Below are positions 60,562 to 64,000 of a stretch of DNA of 64,000 nucleotides, piece after piece. Within the stretch, counting starts at the first letter, position 1. Each line of letters opens with the position of its first letter. This DNA is from Paenibacillus tyrphae (lineage in GTDB: Bacteria; Bacillota; Bacilli; Paenibacillales; NBRC-103111). The notes beneath the pieces were generated by a model. It made no database searches. It was not told where the DNA came from and saw nothing but the letters and a program-made list of their open reading frames with translations. Location: positions 23,666 through 87,665 of the forward strand of contig NZ_BSDJ01000034.1 in NCBI RefSeq assembly GCF_027925525.1, given 5' to 3'. Made by a program: the position numbers and the translations under genes.

Positions 60562-61344
60562 ATGGAAAAAACTGTATTGTCCACCGGCATTGGAAACGGA
60601 ATTGTGCTCATCACTTTAAACCGGCCGGAAGCCGCCAATGCGCTATCGATCAAGATGCTGGAAGAGTTGCGGGATGCGGTTGCGGCATGCAAATTTGACC
60701 GGTCCGTTCGCTGTATCGTGATCACCGGGGCTGGAGAGAAAGCCTTTTGCGCAGGTGCGGATTTAAAAGAGCGCGCGGGCATGGACATGAACCAGGTGCG
60801 CAGGACGCTTGCTTTGATTCGCGATTCCATCAATGAGTTGGAGTCTTTGCCCCAGCCGGTCATTGCCGCCGTGAACGGAGCCGCTTTTGGCGGGGGAACG
60901 GAGTTGGCGCTGGCCTGTGATCTTCGGATCGCCTCCGAGACGGCAACTTTCGCCCTTACGGAGACGTCGCTTGGGATTATTCCCGGCGCAGGCGGAACGC
61001 AGCGGCTGCCGAGGCTGATCGGGAAGGGGCGCGCCAAAGAGCTCATTTTCACCGCAAGAAAAATCGCTGCCGAAGAGGCAAGAGGCATGGGGTTGGTAGA
61101 GTATGTGGCACCGCCTGAAGCTCTTATCGATAAAGCGTTGGAAATCGCGGGCCGCATTGCTCGAAATGCTCCCGTCGCCGTGGCGCAGGCCAAGTTCGCC
61201 ATCGATAAGGGATTTGACGCGGATCTGAGCACCGGGCTTGCGATTGAGCACAATGCCTATGAAGTCACGATTCCGACAAAGGATCGCCTGGAAGGACTGG
61301 AGGCATTCAAAAATAAGCGTTCCCCCATATTTAAGGGCGAGTAA
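60562..61344 (+). CDS. Enoyl-CoA hydratase, methylglutaconyl-CoA type (YngF-like)
   Basis: A 260-residue crotonase. Oxyanion-hole residues in AFCAGADLKERAGM and NGAAFGGGTELALACDLRIA, with the signature ETSLGIIPGAGGTQRLPRLIG. By operon position it should hydrate 3-methylglutaconyl-CoA to HMG-CoA. GGAAGGAGGGGG lies just before ATG 60562. A longer open frame from 60214 overlaps the lyase gene and is an artefact. Confidence 0.92.
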   Translation: MEKTVLSTGIGNGIVLITLNRPEAANALSIKMLEELRDAVAACKFDRSVRCIVITGAGEKAFCAGADLKERAGMDMNQVRRTLALIRDSINELESLPQPVIAAVNGAAFGGGTELALACDLRIASETATFALTETSLGIIPGAGGTQRLPRLIGKGRAKELIFTARKIAAEEARGMGLVEYVAPPEALIDKALEIAGRIARNAPVAVAQAKFAIDKGFDADLSTGLAIEHNAYEVTIPTKDRLEGLEAFKNKRSPIFKGE

Positions 61345-61378
61345 CAAGCATTTTGGGGATAAGGAGGAGGAATAGGAG

Positions 61379-62917
61379 ATGTCTATGGACATAAAGCCGG
61401 AGGAGCTGCAGGAACGAATTTCACGGGTCCTCCAAGGGGGAGCGCAGTCTTATCATCAAAAGAATGCGGCGCAAGGAAAACAATTTGTCCGCGACCGTTT
61501 GAAGCTATTGTTTGATCCGGGCTTCGAGCTGGAGGATGCGTTATTTGCCAACTGCGCGGCAGAGGACCTTCCGGCGGATGGCGTGGTTACGGCGATTGGA
61601 AAGATCAACGGAAGAACCGTTTGTGCGATGGCCAACGATTCCACCGTCAAAGCCGGTTCTTGGGGATCGCGTACGGTAGAGAAGATCATTCGAATCCAAG
61701 AGACGGCCGAAAAATTGAGAGTGCCGTTGATTTACCTCGTGGATTCGGCAGGTGCCCGCATTACGGACCAGGTCGAGATGTTCCCCGGACGGCGTGGGGC
61801 CGGCCGTATTTTTTATAATCAGGTCAAATTGTCGGGTAAAATTCCTCAAATCTGCTTGCTCTTCGGTCCTTCGGCTGCAGGCGGGGCCTACATTCCGGCT
61901 TTTTGCGATATCGTGATTATGGTGGATGGGAATGCATCTATGTATCTCGGTTCCCCGCGGATGGCGGAGATGGTTATCGGAGAAAAGGTTACGTTAGAAG
62001 AAATGGGCGGCGCGCGCATGCACTGCTCTGTATCTGGATGCGGCGATGTGCTGGCCAAAAACGAAGAAGAAGCCATTTCGATGGCACGTCAATATCTGTC
62101 CTATTTTCCCGCTAATTTTTCCGAAAAACCGCCGGTTATAGAGGCAGCGGCACCGCAATCTTTTGAGAAATCGTTAGAAGAGCTCATCCCGTCCAATCAG
62201 AATGCCCCGTTTAATATGTATGACTTGATTGACCGGATTATTGACGAGGGATCATTCTTTGAAATCAAGAAGCTGTTTGCCGGCGAACTGATTACGGGAT
62301 TGGCCCGAATGAACGGAAAACCGGTTGGGATCGTTGCCAATCAACCTCGAATTAAAGGTGGCGTGCTGTTTCACGATTCGGCGGATAAGGCGGCCCGATT
62401 CATTACCCTTTGCGACGCGTTTCATATCCCGCTTCTGTTTCTCGCCGATGTCCCCGGTTTTATGATCGGCACGAAGGTGGAGCGGGCAGGAATTATCCGC
62501 CATGGCGCGAAAATGATTTCCGCCATGTCCGAAGCGAGCGTCCCTAAAATTTCGGTGATCGTCCGTAAAGCCTACGGAGCGGGCCTCTACGCGATGGCCG
62601 GTCCTGCGTTTGAGCCGGATTGCTGTCTCGCCTTGCCTACGGCGCAAATTGCGGTGATGGGACCGGAAGCTGCGGTTAACGCCGTCTATGCTAACAAAAT
62701 TGCCCAACTGCCTGAAAACGAGCGGGCCTCTTTTATCGAACAAAAGCGGGAGGAATATAAGCAGGATATCGATATTTACCGGCTGGCCTCCGAAATGATC
62801 GTTGACGGGATTATTCCGGCCAATTCGTTACGCGACGAGTTAGTGAACCGATTCGAGGCTTATTCGTCCAAGGCTGTCGTCTTCTCCGAGCGGAAGCACC
62901 CGGTATATCCGGTTTAA
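61379..62917 (+). CDS. Acyl-CoA carboxyltransferase subunit (YngE-like)
   Basis: A 512-residue carboxyltransferase of the methylcrotonyl/propionyl-CoA carboxylase beta type: YHQKNAAQGKQFVRDRLKLLFD, VDSAGARITDQVEMFPGRRGAG and GPSAAGGAYIPAFCDIVIM (acyl-CoA side), and ADVPGFMIGTKVERAGIIRHGAKM (biotin side). With the carboxylase and carrier genes upstream it forms a 3-methylcrotonyl-CoA carboxylase-like enzyme. AGGAGGAGG ribosome site. Last gene of the operon. Confidence 0.9.
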   Translation: MSMDIKPEELQERISRVLQGGAQSYHQKNAAQGKQFVRDRLKLLFDPGFELEDALFANCAAEDLPADGVVTAIGKINGRTVCAMANDSTVKAGSWGSRTVEKIIRIQETAEKLRVPLIYLVDSAGARITDQVEMFPGRRGAGRIFYNQVKLSGKIPQICLLFGPSAAGGAYIPAFCDIVIMVDGNASMYLGSPRMAEMVIGEKVTLEEMGGARMHCSVSGCGDVLAKNEEEAISMARQYLSYFPANFSEKPPVIEAAAPQSFEKSLEELIPSNQNAPFNMYDLIDRIIDEGSFFEIKKLFAGELITGLARMNGKPVGIVANQPRIKGGVLFHDSADKAARFITLCDAFHIPLLFLADVPGFMIGTKVERAGIIRHGAKMISAMSEASVPKISVIVRKAYGAGLYAMAGPAFEPDCCLALPTAQIAVMGPEAAVNAVYANKIAQLPENERASFIEQKREEYKQDIDIYRLASEMIVDGIIPANSLRDELVNRFEAYSSKAVVFSERKHPVYPV

Positions 62918-62933
62918 TTCGCTGGCATTTCTG

Positions 62934-62974
62934 AACAGCACCATGCGTTTAGCGACGCACCGGTGCTGTTTTTT
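62934..62974 (+). terminator. Terminator of the leucine-degradation operon
   Basis: AACAGCACC (62934-62942) pairs with GGTGCTGTT (62962-62970), with an inner TGCG/CGCA stem, followed by a run of T. Confidence 0.88.
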
Positions 62975-63062
62975 GCGCAGACGGCATATCATAGTCTTGA
63001 ACCGGAAGAGAATGGTTTGGATACCGCTTTGCCTATAGGAAAAGGAGGCAGATCCGGATCAA

Positions 63063-63962
63063 ATGGATATTAAACAGCTTCAATATTTTGCAGAGGTGGC
63101 CAAGCATAAAAATTTTACAAAAGCTTCGCAGGTCCTGTTTGTTTCTCAGCCATCCATCAGCAAAATGATCAAAAGCCTGGAAGACGAGTTGGGCGTTACT
63201 TTGCTTGACCGTTCCGAGAGGGAGGTTGTACTCACGGATACGGGAAAGCTGGTTAACGAGAAAGCTTTGAACATTTTGCAATTGCTGGAGGAGCTATCTT
63301 CTTCGGTTAATGAGCTGGTACAAGTACAAAAAGGAAACGTGAAAATGGGAATCATGCCTACAATCGGCGCACTGCTTTTCCCGAAAATCATTGCCGAATT
63401 CAAGAAGAGATATCCCGGAATTGAGATTCAAATGGTAGAGTACAGTGCGAAACAGGTAGAGACGCAGATGGAGCAAGGAAATATCGATTTTGGAGTCACG
63501 GTGCTGCCGGTGAACACTCGGCGGTATGGAACAGTTTCCTTATTAACTGAAGAGCTGGTTGTCATTGTAAGCCGTCAGCACTGGCTTGCCGGAAGAACAT
63601 CCGTAGCTTTAGCCGAATTAAAGAATGAACCGTTTATTCTGTTCACCAAGGAATTCGCCCTTCATGACGTGGTTTGGCAGGCATGCTTGCAGGCCGGGTT
63701 CGAACCCGAGGTGGCTCATATGACCTCCCTGTGGGATTTCTGCTGCGAGATGGTGGCGTCTCAATTAGGAATTTCATTGATCCCCCGATCGATGGCCAGC
63801 CGTTTGCACCATCTTGCCGTGCATACCGTTTCGATTTCCCATCCACAGATGGTCTGGGAGCTGGCGCTTATTTATCCCAGGGATAAATACCTTTCCTACG
63901 CATCCCGGGAGTTTATTGCCTATATCCAGGCCAATCTGCCGAATCAACAACCGGGATTTTGA
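63063..63962 (+). CDS. LysR family transcriptional regulator
   Basis: A 299-residue regulator: N-terminal winged helix (MDIKQLQYFAEVAKHKNFTKASQVLFVSQPSISKMIKSLE) and a type-2 periplasmic-binding-like effector domain from about 90 (GNVKMGIMPTIGALLFPKII). It is transcribed in the same direction as the leucine operon but behind a strong terminator with a separate promoter region, so it may regulate unrelated genes to the right. AAAGGAGG lies 13 bases before the ATG, slightly far. Confidence 0.9.
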   Translation: MDIKQLQYFAEVAKHKNFTKASQVLFVSQPSISKMIKSLEDELGVTLLDRSEREVVLTDTGKLVNEKALNILQLLEELSSSVNELVQVQKGNVKMGIMPTIGALLFPKIIAEFKKRYPGIEIQMVEYSAKQVETQMEQGNIDFGVTVLPVNTRRYGTVSLLTEELVVIVSRQHWLAGRTSVALAELKNEPFILFTKEFALHDVVWQACLQAGFEPEVAHMTSLWDFCCEMVASQLGISLIPRSMASRLHHLAVHTVSISHPQMVWELALIYPRDKYLSYASREFIAYIQANLPNQQPGF

Positions 63963-63966
63963 ACAG

Positions 63967-63990
63967 ATCCGCGTATATCGCGGATTTTTT
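63967..63990 (+). terminator. Terminator of the LysR gene
   Basis: ATCCGCG and CGCGGAT form a perfect 7-bp stem over TATAT, followed by six T, right after the stop codon. Confidence 0.85.
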
Positions 63991-64000
63991 GTTTGGTATA

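Noticed and set aside
1..64000. CRISPR array, tRNA or rRNA genes, riboswitches
   Set aside because: No regularly spaced repeats, cloverleaf sequences or riboswitch leaders were recognised by eye; a covariance-model search would be decisive.

Overview
The window looks like chromosome from a spore-forming, mid-GC Firmicute, most likely Paenibacillus or a close relative. The grounds are a forespore-type diadenylate cyclase at the left edge, a gerA/gerC/gerB germination operon, a YesM/YesN two-component pair beside a lipoprotein sugar ABC transporter, 7-1-7 Zur-like boxes and AGGAGG ribosome sites. The species call is inference; no rRNA or tRNA gene was seen.

Layout. 1-1700: minus-strand cdaS (cut by the edge), a MerR/TipAS regulator and a YqaE/Pmp3 peptide. 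1750-10780: one long plus-strand operon with a PRD regulator, ascorbate-type PTS EIIA/EIIB/EIIC, a phosphotriesterase-like lactonase, a creatininase-family hydrolase, a SIS protein, and its own HPr and enzyme I. It is a self-contained phosphorelay plus three candidate catabolic enzymes. 10800-12650: an SDR and an AraC regulator, minus strand. 12900-20140: a Nik/Cnt-like metal(lophore) importer (two permeases, two ATPases, a lipoprotein) followed by two paralogous methyltransferases, behind two Zur-like boxes. 20140-25620: an AT-rich PD-(D/E)XK-like orphan, a GNAT enzyme, a secreted copper-amine-oxidase-N protein, and a divergent MFS/TetR pair with a membrane protein.

25690-32390 is the scrambled part. 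A CPBP protease / ECF sigma / anti-sigma block is present twice. The second copy has lost the sigma gene and broken the protease gene, and it sits inside a Tn3-family (Tn4430-like, tnpI-tnpA) relic whose transposase gene is now in two halves. A 58-codon gene with a SigG-like promoter lies between the copies. 32390-36580 is the germination operon with a small fourth membrane gene. 36670-37620 is a scar joining a broken xanthine dehydrogenase-type gene to a broken yetF. An L,D-transpeptidase follows.

38690-51140: a YesM/YesN two-component system, then lipoprotein plus two permeases (LplABC-like), a GH38-like mannosidase, a mannose-6-phosphate isomerase with a long unusual N-terminus, and a ROK kinase. 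Together these suggest uptake and breakdown of mannosides. 51150-52350 holds gene debris. 52459-63990: a TrmB-family regulator with twin operators, then a leucine/branched-chain acid operon: BCKDH E1 alpha, E1 beta and E2, acyl-CoA dehydrogenase, the two biotin-carboxylase parts, HMG-CoA lyase, enoyl-CoA hydratase and carboxyltransferase. The last six match the content of the B. subtilis yng operon. A LysR regulator closes the window.

All product calls are by reading motifs; no database search was possible.
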